Of a DNA stretch of 64,000 nt, positions 32,287 through 43,629 are shown piece after piece. Within the stretch, counting starts at the first letter, position 1, and each line of letters begins with the position of its first letter. The translations under genes and the position numbers were made by a program. The notes beneath the pieces were generated by a model that had not been told where the DNA came from, searched no databases, and saw only the letters and a program-made list of their open reading frames with translations. The stretch is from Pelobates cultripes (taxonomy: Eukaryota > Chordata > Amphibia > Anura > Pelobatidae), in contig OW240913.1 of the NCBI GenBank assembly GCA_933207985.1, forward strand, positions 353,568,258-353,632,257, given 5' to 3'.

Positions 32287-32447
32287 TGAATTATTATTAT
32301 CGCCATTTATATGGCGCCAACAGATTCCATAGCGCTTTACAATATTATGAGATGGGGATTTAAATATAAATGGGACAATTACACGAAAAACTTACAGGAA
32401 CGATAGGTTGAAGAGGACCCTGCTCAAACGAGCTTACAGTCTATAGT
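32287..32447 (-). repeat. L2-like LINE/SINE 3' tail
   Basis: A close match to the block at 36368-36530. It contains GCCATTTATATGGCGCCAAC, AGATTCCATAGCGCTTTACA, ATATTATGAGATGGGGATTT and GAAGAGGACCCTGCTC, and begins with TTATTATTA. Read on the - strand it ends with the usual L2 GGCGCTATATAAATGG tail and AAT repeats. Only the tail is present. Confidence 0.7.
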
Positions 32448-32449
32448 TA

Positions 32450-33600
32450 TAGAGATTAGATTAGGTATTCCTACCATGGTGACCAATGTGTAAGTTCAAA
32501 AAGTGTTTTTATGCACTCATACATGCAAAAATAATGCGTTTGAATGCAAAAAAAACCCATAAAAGTAGACACTTTTAAAAATGATTAAATCATTAAAATA
32601 TGGTGGGGTTAATAGATAATAAGAGATAAATAAATAGTAGTATCACATGTACCTTACAATGTGAACACATCAACAAATATTTATTTATTATAATAGACAT
32701 CCAGAGTTGGAGACTTTTTCCATATCAGCTATATTTGCACCAGTTTTGCCTTTCTGGTTTAATTAATTAAAATGTGATGTATTGTGTGAAAAATAAGATA
32801 ATTGTTTTATGGTAATGAATCTAGTTATAGACTAGGTGTAGCTAACATGCAGCTCTATACTGGGTGAGATTTATATAGGGTCTATGGGAGCAGAAGCTCC
32901 AGGCCCACTCATTGTAATATGAAACAGTTATGCTTACTTCTCTGTAACCTGCTGCTCTGGAATGGTGGGCCCCAACATAACGTGTGTGGACAGGAAGGAG
33001 CCATGCCTGCCTCATCATCTCCCTGTACCACCACAGTACTAGTTTTAAGCAGTGAGTATTGTGACACTCCAAAACATCACCACTTGAGACATGGTGTCCT
33101 GATATAGGTTCGTGCAGATATACAGCACTTTCTACTGTAGAGGAGTTGAAGTAGCAGGTATAGTGATGTAGTAAAGTCTCCAGCAAAAGAAGTATCTAGC
33201 TAGTGAATTTTCTGAATTTCTTAGCATACTTTGTGTTTTGTGCATGGTCATTGTATGTGTCAATTGGACACAGAATTTTTAATCTACTCTAACCGCAGGT
33301 CTACAGTTTTATCAAAAGAGCTTTTGATTGCGACAGGTCCATTACACATGAAACCTCTGTTCCCCATAGCATGGATTCCCTGTTCCCAGTGACCGAAGGA
33401 TGGGCCCTCATACCTCTTGCTCTACCAGTGGATTTATTCTGTGACTTTGCATGCTTAGAAAAGTAATTTTATATGTTTGAAATTTCTAGTTTATAAATGC
33501 CCATGGGGATGGTTTTATTTATGGCTGCAAAATCTAATAGTAGACAGTGGACAGGTTCTAAGTATAAAAGATCACAAACACAAATTAAAATTTCTAATTT
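32450..33600. other. Non-coding DNA upstream of a candidate exon
   Basis: No gene recognised. ORFs at 32842-33186 on the - strand and 32919-33107 on the + overlap each other and have no domain. Confidence 0.4.
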
Positions 33601-33602
33601 AG

Positions 33603-33692
33603 GAACTCCGTAATTATCAGTTTCAGGTCTTGGAAGCCACTAATCCAGCACTGGTTCTACGTCTGAAACCTTCAGACTTTGCTGAGGATGAT
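33603..33692 (+). CDS. Candidate internal coding exon of an unidentified host gene
   Basis: A 90-base block opens immediately after an AG (33601-33602; the codon spanning the AG is TAG in this frame). It is followed by a strong GTAAGT donor at 33693. The 30 codons have no stop and look protein-like, beginning ELRNYQFQVLEA, continuing NPALVLRLK and ending SDFAEDD. Both junctions are phase 0. The sequence does not resemble the transposon proteins nearby. The next candidate exon on the same strand (40171) is also phase 0 at its 5' side. I do not recognise the protein family. The pyrimidine tract before the acceptor is weak, so a chance ORF remains possible. Confidence 0.42.
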
Positions 33693-33699
33693 GTAAGTA

Positions 33700-36360
33700 G
33701 TCATTCAGTAATTCAAAGCTTCTCAAGTTGGTCTACAGAAAAACTCACCTGCCAAAAAACCTGATTTGCTTTGCAACTCCCATTATATGGTATAACGAGA
33801 GTATTCGGAGTTTGAGTATAAAAGGAAATACTCGTGAGAATCAGAAAGAAAAGCTGACTTGGAGGTTTTCGGCATTTGACAGTTTGGTGTTTTGTGAATA
33901 ATCATCTAAACGATTCTCACAGAATCTGTGACTATCTGTTCTTCGCTGAAGTTCCTATTATCCTTAAATATTTCTATTATTACACAATGGAGATGGCACT
34001 GGCCAGATGGATTAATAGTATGGTGTATTTTTCTCGATTATACTTTCTCTAATTTAAAATTATAATGATTATTTGTGTTTCCAAATGAATTTGTCCTCTG
34101 TTCGTAAATAATATTTCACAGCCTGGAGCTCCATTAATTGCCCCATTTCATTCATTCATACATGAGCTGTTGGAATAAGATGTACTTTCCATGTTGCTCA
34201 TTATACTAACTGGAAGCCCCCAGCTTTGTTATTCTGTTCTCATGCAAGTCATGTACAGTTCACATTACGGTGTATTATAACATAGGAAATGTAAGAGAGA
34301 AGTGATTATTATGTAACACAATGTAAAAGTATCGTACTCACAAACCTATATTGTTTCAATATTATGTGTATTTTAGAATAAAGCCACATTCTTAAAAAAA
34401 CAGTAGGTTTTAAAACATTATCACACACTTTGAATATCATAAAGGATTTTGTCTGTGTCTGGGAAAATGTATTGTGGTTTGGAGCTGAGCTTATGTCACA
34501 CCAGACATGCTAATCTAAAAATGCCTAGAAAACTGCTGATACCTCATGATGACAACTATGTATCTTCAAAGTGTTTATTTAGTCATAGCGTGGTCATAAA
34601 TAATCCGTCAGAAAGTAAAGTCAGTTTTGCCTCAAGTGAGTATAAATACACTGTCTAAGTGAGGTTATGTACAGAGACATCTGAAACGTGGGATATTTTC
34701 AAAATATAGCAAATTAAAAGGAAGTTTGCTAACAGTAAGGATCACATGCTACAGAATTAACGGCAATATCATTTAGGACCTGGGGGCAAAAACACCTAGG
34801 ATCAGCACAGTCTTCAAGGTAGTTTGTACGCGTTGTGTATAATTTTGTGTACATGCCTTTAGTGCTGGCAGGCACATAACATGACCCATGCTTGTGCAAC
34901 CTGGAGAGGCGTCAATGACCCTAAGCAAACCTTGGGAAAACAGATACCTGCCCTGATAGTCAAAGTGGTCACAAGAATTACTTGACCAAATCTACCACCC
35001 ATTTCCTCATCAGCTGGCTTTAACATTACACCTCACTCTCACACCAAATCTGAGCTTCTTAATCGTTATCCCTTATTCAACATTCCGTGGTAATCATGAG
35101 AATTCTTATGGCTTAGAATGTATGGCTTAGAATGTATGACTTAGAATGTGTCTATCAAAGTAAAAATTTCTAAAAATAAAACCTGTATGCCAGTTTTAAC
35201 TTACGTAACTTGGATATTCTTCTGAACTTCACTGGAACAATAACTCAGTTACAGACATGCAAATAGAAGCAGTTACTGTGGACAACACCTATTGGTGTCC
35301 CATACCTGTATACGTGTGTCCTACAGTTTGCAACATGTGTCACATTACATGGTTCATCCTGCTTCAAATACCAGAACACATTCTACCCCAGATATAGATT
35401 ACATATACATAGACTATATACCAAATAGAATATATACCAATCACACTCACTGTTATTAAATATATTTTATCAAGTGCTCTTTTTATTTTATATCATATTT
35501 AGACATTTTAACCCGAGTTTAATACAGGTACCTTTTACTATTTCATATATGAAAGCTCCTTCCTGTTTTGGCTTTCATCTTCCTGTTACGTAGCTTCTCT
35601 CCTGTGCAGTAACTCTGAACCTCTACTTATAATTTCCAAATAATTCCTAAAATGCTGACACTCACTCTGCCTTCACCACGTACCAACAGCTGTCCCATGA
35701 ATATCTAATGTAAGTTAAATGGGTGTAAAATCTCCCCGGGAGACTTAAGACACGAATGGATGTTGCAATAGGTAAGTGGTCTTTATATTGTTCTTAGGTT
35801 AATCTGCAAATATTGTTAGTTTGCTACTAATCATATCAATTCCGTGGGATTAAAGAAAGATGTGACACACACAATCGAATCAAGCAAGCTGTTACATCAA
35901 AAATATTAAGAGACTTTATTCTGTCCATGGTAAAAAGCTGTATCAAACAAGCTAGAGTTTGGCAGCTGGCACTGTCCTGATAAGATATTCCGAACAAGTG
36001 AAATTTTCTCACAAAATGGTCTCATTCCTGACTGGCACTCGAGTGAATTATAGAGGATGAATCAGAGTCTAATATTTCCAGGCGAACATGTGATGACTGG
36101 GTTAGATCTTGCCTCAGCCAAACATTACAATATCATTCTGAATCCGGTTATGGGAATTTTCTTATTTGAAACAAATAAGATAGCATTTTGCTTATACTGT
36201 CTCTTATTTTGTACTGACTCTTTTTCTTCAAATCTAATAAAGTGTACGCATTCATGGTCTTATCTTGTTTGTGTACATTAAGAATTTTTTTTTCATAAAA
36301 AAATGATTCCCCCTTTTAGGAATTATCCGCTTAACTTCTCTACTATATACATATTTTAGA
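33700..36360. other. Putative intron, AT-rich non-coding
   Basis: No exon or bounded transposon recognised in about 2.6 kb. If the two candidate exons are real, this is the first part of the ~6.5-kb intron between them. Confidence 0.35.
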
Positions 36361-36367
36361 ACATTAA

Positions 36368-38250
36368 TTATTATTATTATTATTATTATTGCCATTTATA
36401 TAGCACCAACAGATTCCGTAGCACTTTACAATATTATGAGAGGGGGGGATTTAACTATAAATAGGACAATTACAAGAAAACTTACAGGAGCGATAGGTTG
36501 AAGAGGACCCTGCTCAAATGAGCTTACAGTCTAAAGGAGGTGGAGTATAAAACACATTAGGACAGGAAATAGCAATCAAATAAGGTGGGAGGGAAGCAGA
36601 GCTGGAGGAGAGAGTAGAATGTTGCCCTTTAGGAGAGAGCAAGAGACAGGTATGTGAGGGAGAGGTTACTCTGGGAGGCCATAAGCTTTCCATAAATAAA
36701 TGGGTTTTAAGACATTTCTTAAATGATTGAAGGCTAGGGGAGTGTCAGCGCGCTTGCAAGGATGGACTTATGTGGATACAACTAATTTAAAGGGAGAGCG
36801 AAAGAGGAGGATCAGTATTAGGAGGAGGAAAGACAAGGAGCTCAGTTTTAGAGGGATTGAGTTTCAGAAAGCAGGAGGGCATTCTGTCAGAGGTGGAAGA
36901 AAGGCAAGAGATATGTCACTACATATTGCATGACGGTAGTGGAGAGGTCTGAGGAGGTCTGGGTGTCATCAGCCTACAGGTGGTAGTGGAATCCAAAAGA
37001 GGTAATAAGTTTGCCAAGAGCAGCAGTATAAAGAGAAAATAGAAGGGGACCAAGGATAGAGCCTTGGCGGACTCCAACTGAGGCAGGACGAGGGGAAGAG
37101 GAATCATTAGAAAAGGAGACGCTGAATGAGCGTTGGGTGAGATAAGAGGAAAACCAAGAGAGGACAGAGTCTCAGAGACCGAGTGTTTGGAGAAGGAGAA
37201 CATGATCAACAGTGTCAAAGGCAGCAGAGAGGTCAAGAAGAATTAGTATGGATTAGTGGCATTTGATTTGACTTAGCTGCGATTAGGTCGTTAGTAACTT
37301 TGATAAGAGCAGTCTCAGTAGAGTGGAGAGGGCAGAAGCCAGATTGAAGAGGGCAAGGAGAGAGTTGGAATTGAAGAAGTGAGACATACAGGTAAAGACA
37401 AGTCTTTCCAGAATCTTTGAGGAGAAAGGAAGCAGGGATATGGGACGATAGAGGGGAAGGACGGGTCAAGAGATGTTTTTTTCAGCATAGGTACTACAGT
37501 GGCATGTTTAAGGTCAGCAGGGACAATGCCAGAAGAGAGAGAGCAGTTGAAGATGTGTGTTAAGGAAGGTGCAAGACAAGAAAAGAGAGATCTGATAAGG
37601 TGAGATGGGATAGGATCGAGCGGGCAAATGGAGGGGAGAGAGGAAAGGAGAAGCGCAGCCACCTCTTGTTCAGTAGCCGGGGAGAAAGTCTGAAGGGTAG
37701 GAAAGGCATGATCTACATGTGATTGAGAAAGAGAAAGGCAGGGTGGGGAGAATTCTTTCCTTAGCTGTTCAATCTTGTTGGTAAAGTAACATGCAAAGCT
37801 ATTGGCTGTAAGGTTAGTTTGGGGGCGACCACAGCAGGGTGAAGAAGAGAATTAAAGTTGTCAAAGAGACGCCTGGGATTGTGGGAGCATGAACTAATGA
37901 GAGAGGAAAAATATGACTGTTTGGCAAGTGCATGGGGTGCGCTGTATGAACACAATATGAATCTAGAATGGAGAAAGTCTGACTGGGTTTGAGATTTCCT
38001 CCAGGAGCATTCAGCACAATAGAAGGTTGAGGTCAAAGGTGGGTTAATGGGGATATTGAAGTTCCCGAGAATTAGGGATGGAATATTAGAAGAGAGGAAA
38101 TAGGGTAGCCAGGCTGCAAAGTGGTCAAGGGAGAGGAGAGGGGAGCCAAGGGGGCGATAAAAATGACAATGTTGGCAGAGAAGGGTTTGAAAAAGTGAAT
38201 TGAAGGCCTTTAACTTCATGTATACACAAATTGAGTGTAAATTTGCATCT
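36368..38250 (-). pseudogene. Degenerate L2-clade LINE (endonuclease/RT remnants plus 3' tail)
   Basis: Reading the - strand downward from about 38200, endonuclease traces appear first (ILGNFNIPINPP, equivalent to a GDFN motif). Then come YFSSLISSCSHNPRRLFDNF, the linker string CPLDPIPSHLI, SSGIVPADLKHATVVPMLKK from the RT fingers, and traces of the AAFDTVDH and YADDTQ regions at about 37240 and 36960, broken by stops and frameshifts. The 3' UTR at 36530-36368 ends in the L2 tail with TTATTATTA repeats. Strings such as HATVVPMLKK identify an L2-type reverse transcriptase. Multiple lesions show an old, dead copy. It lies antisense inside the putative intron. Confidence 0.75.
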
Positions 38251-38554
38251 CTAAAATTTAACAGGTTATTAACTAAAGTAAGAATTGTTGAGAATACAAA
38301 GTGCATTCAAAGTGAATTCTCCCAGATTCGTATACTTCCATTTTGGATTCTTTGGCCTTGAATTTTAAAGTCAGTTTGAATTCACACTAAATTCCCAACA
38401 ATTCTTACTTTAGTAGAACACTTTGTTAATTATTTTATTTGTGAATTTCCAAACACTGCACCAGTTGTAGGAACAATATTGTAGCCATACAGCTTGCATT
38501 AGAAACTTGCTTTGCAACATTTTGAGTGAATTAAAAATCTGAATTGTATGGTTC

Positions 38555-39600
38555 AAATAACCAAGCTGTGACTGTAAATGTATTTGAGATTTTTTTCCTG
38601 CATGGCCTCACCAGCATCTTGGCAATACAAATCTAGTGGGCCACTGACTTCTGCAAAGTCCGCATGAATGCGTATAGAGCGGGACCTTCTGGGTTGGATG
38701 ACATCTGCCATCCATACCTTATGCGCTGAATTGTGAGAGCCTTGATTGGCGGCTTGAGCACCCTCTGATATCCTAGCATGTCTGGGATAAATCCAGGAAG
38801 AAGTGCAGGTGGTATTGCTCAAAACATACTTCTTTTTTGCTAGCTGCACTTATATCATCTTTCAAGCTGAAGAGTGAGAGGAACCAAATTACATCTCTTG
38901 GTGCACCATCAGGAGGGCTTTTCGGCCGCAGGGCTCTGTGTGCCCTTATAAATTCAATCAGGGTATCTCTGTCTTTATGAAGATAGCAACAAGTTGGTGG
39001 CAGAGCTGTGAGTGTTACTGTAGCCCACATATGCTGATATTGTTCCTGCACTTTTTGTTGTCAAGGTCCTCCATATAGAGGGCCATGTTCCTCATTTGTG
39101 TTGTCTGACAATCAAAGTGTCATTGGTGGCAGTCTATGCTGTTAGTAGATTGAGTGCCATGAGTGCCATTCTATCTGCCAAGCCTTGTATGTCTGTCCGC
39201 ATGAGTTTAAGATCCGCCCGAATCAAAGGCTGAAGTGCTGCATAGGCTGCAGCCAGGCCAACTTAAATCAGTAATGTCCTGATGAGAGTCTCCCAATCCA
39301 CTGTTTCTGGGTCTACTTCCTCTCCATAGCTGCCTTCCCCCCATGTGCTAGGCTGCCAGACCAGGTCTGGAGTGGTCAACAGATACTGCCTCAGAAGCGG
39401 AGTCAGATTGGTCCTAAAGGAACTCCTGGGGCATAAAGGCATTGGGTGGGGGACATTAAAGAAATAATGGGAGGTGGATAGACCACCTAATGCCCTCCCC
39501 CTGGCTCCCACATTTTTGGGGGCCCAACTATTAATATTCTGAGGAATGGATCCATCCCTCCTTTCCATTTGTGGTGGTAGGTGGGGACTCTACTGATGAT
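38555..39600 (-). pseudogene. L1/Tx1-clade ORF1 remnant
   Basis: On the - strand, IEFIRAHRALRPKSPPDGAP and then APRDVIWFLSLFSLKDDISA (about 38960-38850) match the RRM/C-terminal region of L1 ORF1 proteins, whose hallmark is RAHRAL followed by PRDVI and LKD. Upstream at about 39210-39120, LRTDIQGLADRMALMAL-like heptads suggest the coiled-coil trimerisation part; 39568-39263 is an open stretch that may be its N-terminus. Several stops and frame changes occur, including one around 38850-38770. No ORF2 follows. ORF1p in intact elements is a trimeric RNA-binding chaperone. This copy is dead. Confidence 0.65.
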
Positions 39601-39639
39601 AAGGCCCACCCATGGGCAGCAGATGGGGCCTCAATATAA

Positions 39640-40168
39640 ATAAAAATATGGAGGGTGGACATGCCACCAAAATTGTGATATGTCTCTTCACCGAGGATTG
39701 AAGACCCCTAGCCAGCCCCAATTAAAAATAATTTATTCTGCCTAACCGCCTTACCCTAATAATAGTGAGTGAGAGGCCAATAAAACTAATACCTGTAAAA
39801 AAATATACTTACCAGAAGAAGTCTTCTTTCTAACTCCTATTTAAAAAAAAAAAAGCAGAAAAATTGCATGTTCATGTGTCAACTACATTTCAGCTCAGAG
39901 TTCGAGAATTCAAATGTTCACCTGATCGGCCCAAATATCAGTTCAAATTGTGGGTTGGAATGAAACAAATCTCTATGTCTAATATCCATCCTTGGTTAAA
40001 AGCAACTGAAAGCTAAAAAACAAAAAACAGTATTTTACTGACCTGAATATGTCTCTGTAACTTCATTCACATCGTCCCCTGGACATCATTGTTGAACTTG
40101 GAAAGGACCACAGGGCAATGAGAGCATGTGTGTCAGTATATTTCCTAAAAATGAATAATCTTTAAAAT
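39640..40168. other. Non-coding DNA, unresolved repeat-like sequence
   Basis: Contains TATACTTACCAGAAGAAGTC and similar strings that look repeat-derived, but no bounded element is defined. It precedes the candidate terminal exon. Confidence 0.3.
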
Positions 40169-40170
40169 AG

Positions 40171-40359
40171 ATGATCCTGTATAAGCAATTCTGGAGACCA
40201 GATCCTAGAATGACCCATCACCAACACACAGAGGACCACAGTCTCTCTACAACTGGACTTCAGTTGAGCCAGAGCCAGGAGGAGTTATATAGACAACTAC
40301 AACTATCAAGTGAAAAGGAAGATTTCTTTAAATCAGTCTCACATAATCAAACAGAATAA
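40171..40359 (+). CDS. Candidate terminal coding exon of the same unidentified host gene
   Basis: The frame opens exactly after an AG (40169-40170; the codon across it is TAG) and runs 62 codons to the TAA at 40357-40359. It begins MILYKQFWRPDPRMTHHQHT. A hydrophilic C-terminus contains SQSQEELYRQLQLSSEKEDF and ends SVSHNQTE, with protein-like composition and helical character. Its phase (0) fits the 3' phase of the 33603-33692 exon, so the joined frame would read ...FAEDD followed by MILYKQF.... A polyadenylation signal follows at 40599-40604. The pyrimidine tract before the AG is poor. I do not recognise the family. Alternatively the ATG could be a chance start in non-coding DNA. Confidence 0.38.
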   Translation: MILYKQFWRPDPRMTHHQHTEDHSLSTTGLQLSQSQEELYRQLQLSSEKEDFFKSVSHNQTE

Positions 40360-40598
40360 TTTAAAAATATGAAACATATTTTCAATTGAAAATTTTAATT
40401 CACTCTTTACCAAATTCACTCAATACTATAAAAGAGAGAAATTGACGTTACCTGTAAATTAACCATTACCTTAATCCTTACAGTATCAGAATCTTGGCTC
40501 ACACTTTACAGAGAGATTTAAAGGTCACCTGGTATTCGAATGTGCTGAATATATTTTGACTTTTATTCTAAAATTTGCAAATGTGTTTACTTTTACAA

Positions 40599-40604
40599 AA
40601 TAAA
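40599..40604 (+). promoter_or_regulatory. Candidate polyadenylation signal for the host gene
   Basis: AATAAA lies 240 bases after the candidate stop codon, with a TGACGTGTTTG stretch about 25 bases downstream. Such hexamers are common by chance in AT-rich DNA, so support comes only from position. Confidence 0.3.
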
Positions 40605-40624
40605 TATAAAATATTCCCAGTGCA

Positions 40625-42450
40625 GCAACTGACGTGTTTGCCTTTATTTCACTTTATTTGCATATATGGCATATTTCTTTGTTAAAATATGGCTTGCAGG
40701 TATAACTTGCACTATTCTGTCTTTTGTCCTCTATATCTCTACCAAGTAAAAGAGAGACAACAACAAATTATATAGGAACATATTTAATGTATCCCCCATC
40801 ACCCCTATTCCCAAGTATGACTTCTAATAAACGTGTACTATATTTGCACAATTCATGTTCAGAACGAGCAGTGTGCAGACATATGCTAAAGCAATTACAT
40901 CCTTCAACTACAATCCAATTCCTGGCATTTAAGGGCAGGAATTGTGCATCCTTCCAAAACTGTACGAGCCTTAATGCTATTATCCCACTCACATTCAAGA
41001 GGCATAATACATTTGGAGTCTCTTATTCATTTATTGTTTTTATTGTATAAACATTTAACTACATTTCATTTAATTTCCAGTTATATTTATTTGTGGCTTT
41101 GCATTATACATTCATTCATTGTACTTTTACTTTTTGTTTTTCTTTTTGATACAATATAAATATTATTCCATTTGGAGCTTTAAATGCCAAAGATGCAAAA
41201 AAAAAAAAAAATTACAAAAGAAGAGAGACGATTTATTTTTCTAGTTTTATGATATAACAGTCATCAGTGTGCTTGTGAATTATTTTACTAAGTCATTCCG
41301 AGGTGTGGGCACAAGATCCATGCAAGTCATTTGTTGATTGCCAAGAGACAGAAGTCTTTCCTGTTTTGGTCAAACGCCAACAACATTTTGGCATCTAAAC
41401 GAGGATTAGGTTCTGCATGGGCTGTGCTGGGGAATACCAACGATGGCTCCATATATAGCGACCACAGGAATAAACTTGATTTTCATCTAAAAAAGAATCT
41501 GATTTTCCGACATAAATTAAAAATAATGTCTTTATTCCACACTTTCACAGAACATAGATCCAGAATTCCTTAAAAAATCGTTAGAGTAAGCAGAGTAAAA
41601 CTATTTATTTTTACACAATGTTTTTCATCTGGTGTGCCTTGTCTACGAATCTCATTGTGGGCTTTTATTTCTGAACAGAAGGCAGACAGACTGTCTGTTT
41701 TTTACAGCTTAAGCTTTATTTAACATCTTTGGTTTGCCAGAAAGAGAAGCTTCTAAGTGTTTTTTTTTTTTTTATAATACAGCAAGTATTAATCTTCAGA
41801 CGTGTTTTATATGATGTACAAATATCGGCGTTCTAGTGTTACCCACAACTAACAACTAATAAGGTCCAGAATTTCGTGGACAACACAAACTGTAATTAAT
41901 TTGTTTTTAACGTGACAAAAAAAGTCACCAACAACATTGTATCAGTTTGTCAGATGAAAAAAAGGAGTAAGCAACTTTTTTTTTCATTGGTGGCAGCCGA
42001 ATGATATTGCGCAGGAATTTAGAAATATTTGTTCAGAAACAGCAATGTATGTAGAGTTCTATTTAGTGAAATACTGTTGAATAATTTAGACAGGCAGCCA
42101 AATCCTTTGACATGGGGAAGTGGGCCAAAATTGTGGTCAGTGGAGCCAGGATTGCTCTTTAAGATGATTTATTTATAAAATCATTTCTATTGCTGAGCCA
42201 AGATTTCTTCCCGAGGGGAGTCCTGTACTAGACAAGAAACTGAATATTTTTCTGCTTTTAAAGAGTATATATTTTTTTTTATTAATATTATTATTATTAT
42301 AAATTCATGGCACTTTACACATGTCTGCGATGCAAAATGCATTTCCACTTAATATACTGGCAATTTTTCATTGAAAAAAAAAATCTACATTTTTTTTTTA
42401 TTATTGAAAGTATTAGAATTGCCAAATGTAAAATTCTCCAATAATATTAT
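40625..42450. other. AT-rich non-coding DNA
   Basis: No gene or bounded transposon recognised. Overlapping ORFs at 40724-41159 on both strands and 41331-41573 have no recognised domain. Confidence 0.4.
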
Positions 42451-42469
42451 TCGGTCACATTCAAATATG

Positions 42470-42540
42470 TCTGCCTGCCTGTCTGTGTCTTTCTGTCTGT
42501 CTGTCTGTCTGTTTGTCTATCTATCTATTCCTAATTAGTA

Positions 42541-42593
<53 letters not shown>

Positions 42594-42610
42594 GTCTATC
42601 TGTCTATCTT

Positions 42611-42681
<71 letters not shown>

Positions 42682-42705
42682 GTCTGTCTGTCTATCTATT
42701 GTTTC
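42470..42705. repeat. (CTGT)n / (CTAT)n compound microsatellite
   Basis: Runs of CTGT, then CTAT, then mixed, then CTGT over about 235 bp. The 82-codon [12 protein letters not shown] here is a by-product of the repeat. Confidence 0.95.
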
Positions 42706-43365
42706 TGTCTCACATTCTCATTCCAATGCCAGCTTTTGATCAAAAGTTTAAATCAAGTTAAATAATATCAGACTTTTTAACTTTTTTAAAAAAAAAAATA
42801 TCAAGAGTAAATAAGTTATTTCTTGAATAAAACCAGTTATATCTCATTCACTTTCAGCAATGTTTATACATGTATTAAGTTTTATTCTTAAGGACAAATC
42901 TATGCAAAACAAAATGTAGGCTATAAAACCCAACCAACTCTCCTCTTTGATCTAGTGCTTATTTTTACTCTTCAGTGAAACCCATTTCTCTGCAAGGGCT
43001 TCATTCTGTTCCTCTGTATGTATCTGCATCTAAACATTTGCTCACCAATTTTTACTATATCCTCTATCATTTATAGAAATCATAACAAATCCAAATCTGT
43101 GAATTTCGGCTCATTACAAAAATGATTGATACCTTGAGGTAATTATTAAACTCCTCAATGAATTCAACATCTTAAAAAGTCATTGAAAGCATTAAAAAAA
43201 ATTAAAATAAACTAATACTGCTATATTGGATTGATATATATTTGATACTGCGTATAATTGATTGTGAATGATCACCACGAACACCCCTCCGGATTTAATT
43301 ATGTGTGCAAGCTAAGTTAGTAAAAGTTCCCTCATTAATCAATTACCAATCAATTATTAGGACAT
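42706..43365. other. AT-rich non-coding DNA
   Basis: No gene recognised. The right part may belong to the MITE interrupted at 43410. Confidence 0.35.
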
Positions 43366-43590
43366 AACCCTGCAAGGTAATTACTGTAGTTTATGAAAAC
43401 TGCAATAATTACAGGGAGTGCAGAATTATTAGGCAAATGAGTATTGTGACCACATCATCCTCTTTATGCATGTTGTCTTACTCCAAGCTGTATAGGCTCG
43501 AAAGCCTACTACCAATTAAGCATATTAGGTGATGTGCATCTCTGTAATGAGAAGGGGTGTGGTCTAATGACATCAACACCCTATATCAGG

Positions 43591-43613
43591 TGTGCATAAT
43601 TATTAGGCAACTT
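43591..43613 (+). promoter_or_regulatory. Left inner transposase-binding repeat
   Basis: A 23-bp site identical, in inverse, to 44763-44785. It shares a 13-base core with the outer end and is probably bound by the N-terminal paired-like domain of the transposase. It ends 16 bases before the start codon, so binding could also affect expression. Confidence 0.75.
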
Positions 43614-43629
43614 CCTTTCCTTTGGCAAA

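Noticed and set aside
32842..33186. 114-codon - strand ORF just upstream of the first candidate exon
   Set aside because: No recognised domain, no splice signals of matching phase, and a competing + strand ORF over the same bases.
37814..38306. 181-codon - strand ORF as a host gene
   Set aside because: It contains ILGNFNIP and RRLFDNFNSLLHP strings typical of an L2 endonuclease-linker region, so it belongs to the degenerate LINE.
42513..42761. 82-codon [12 protein letters not shown]
   Set aside because: Pure translation of the CTAT/CTGT microsatellite.
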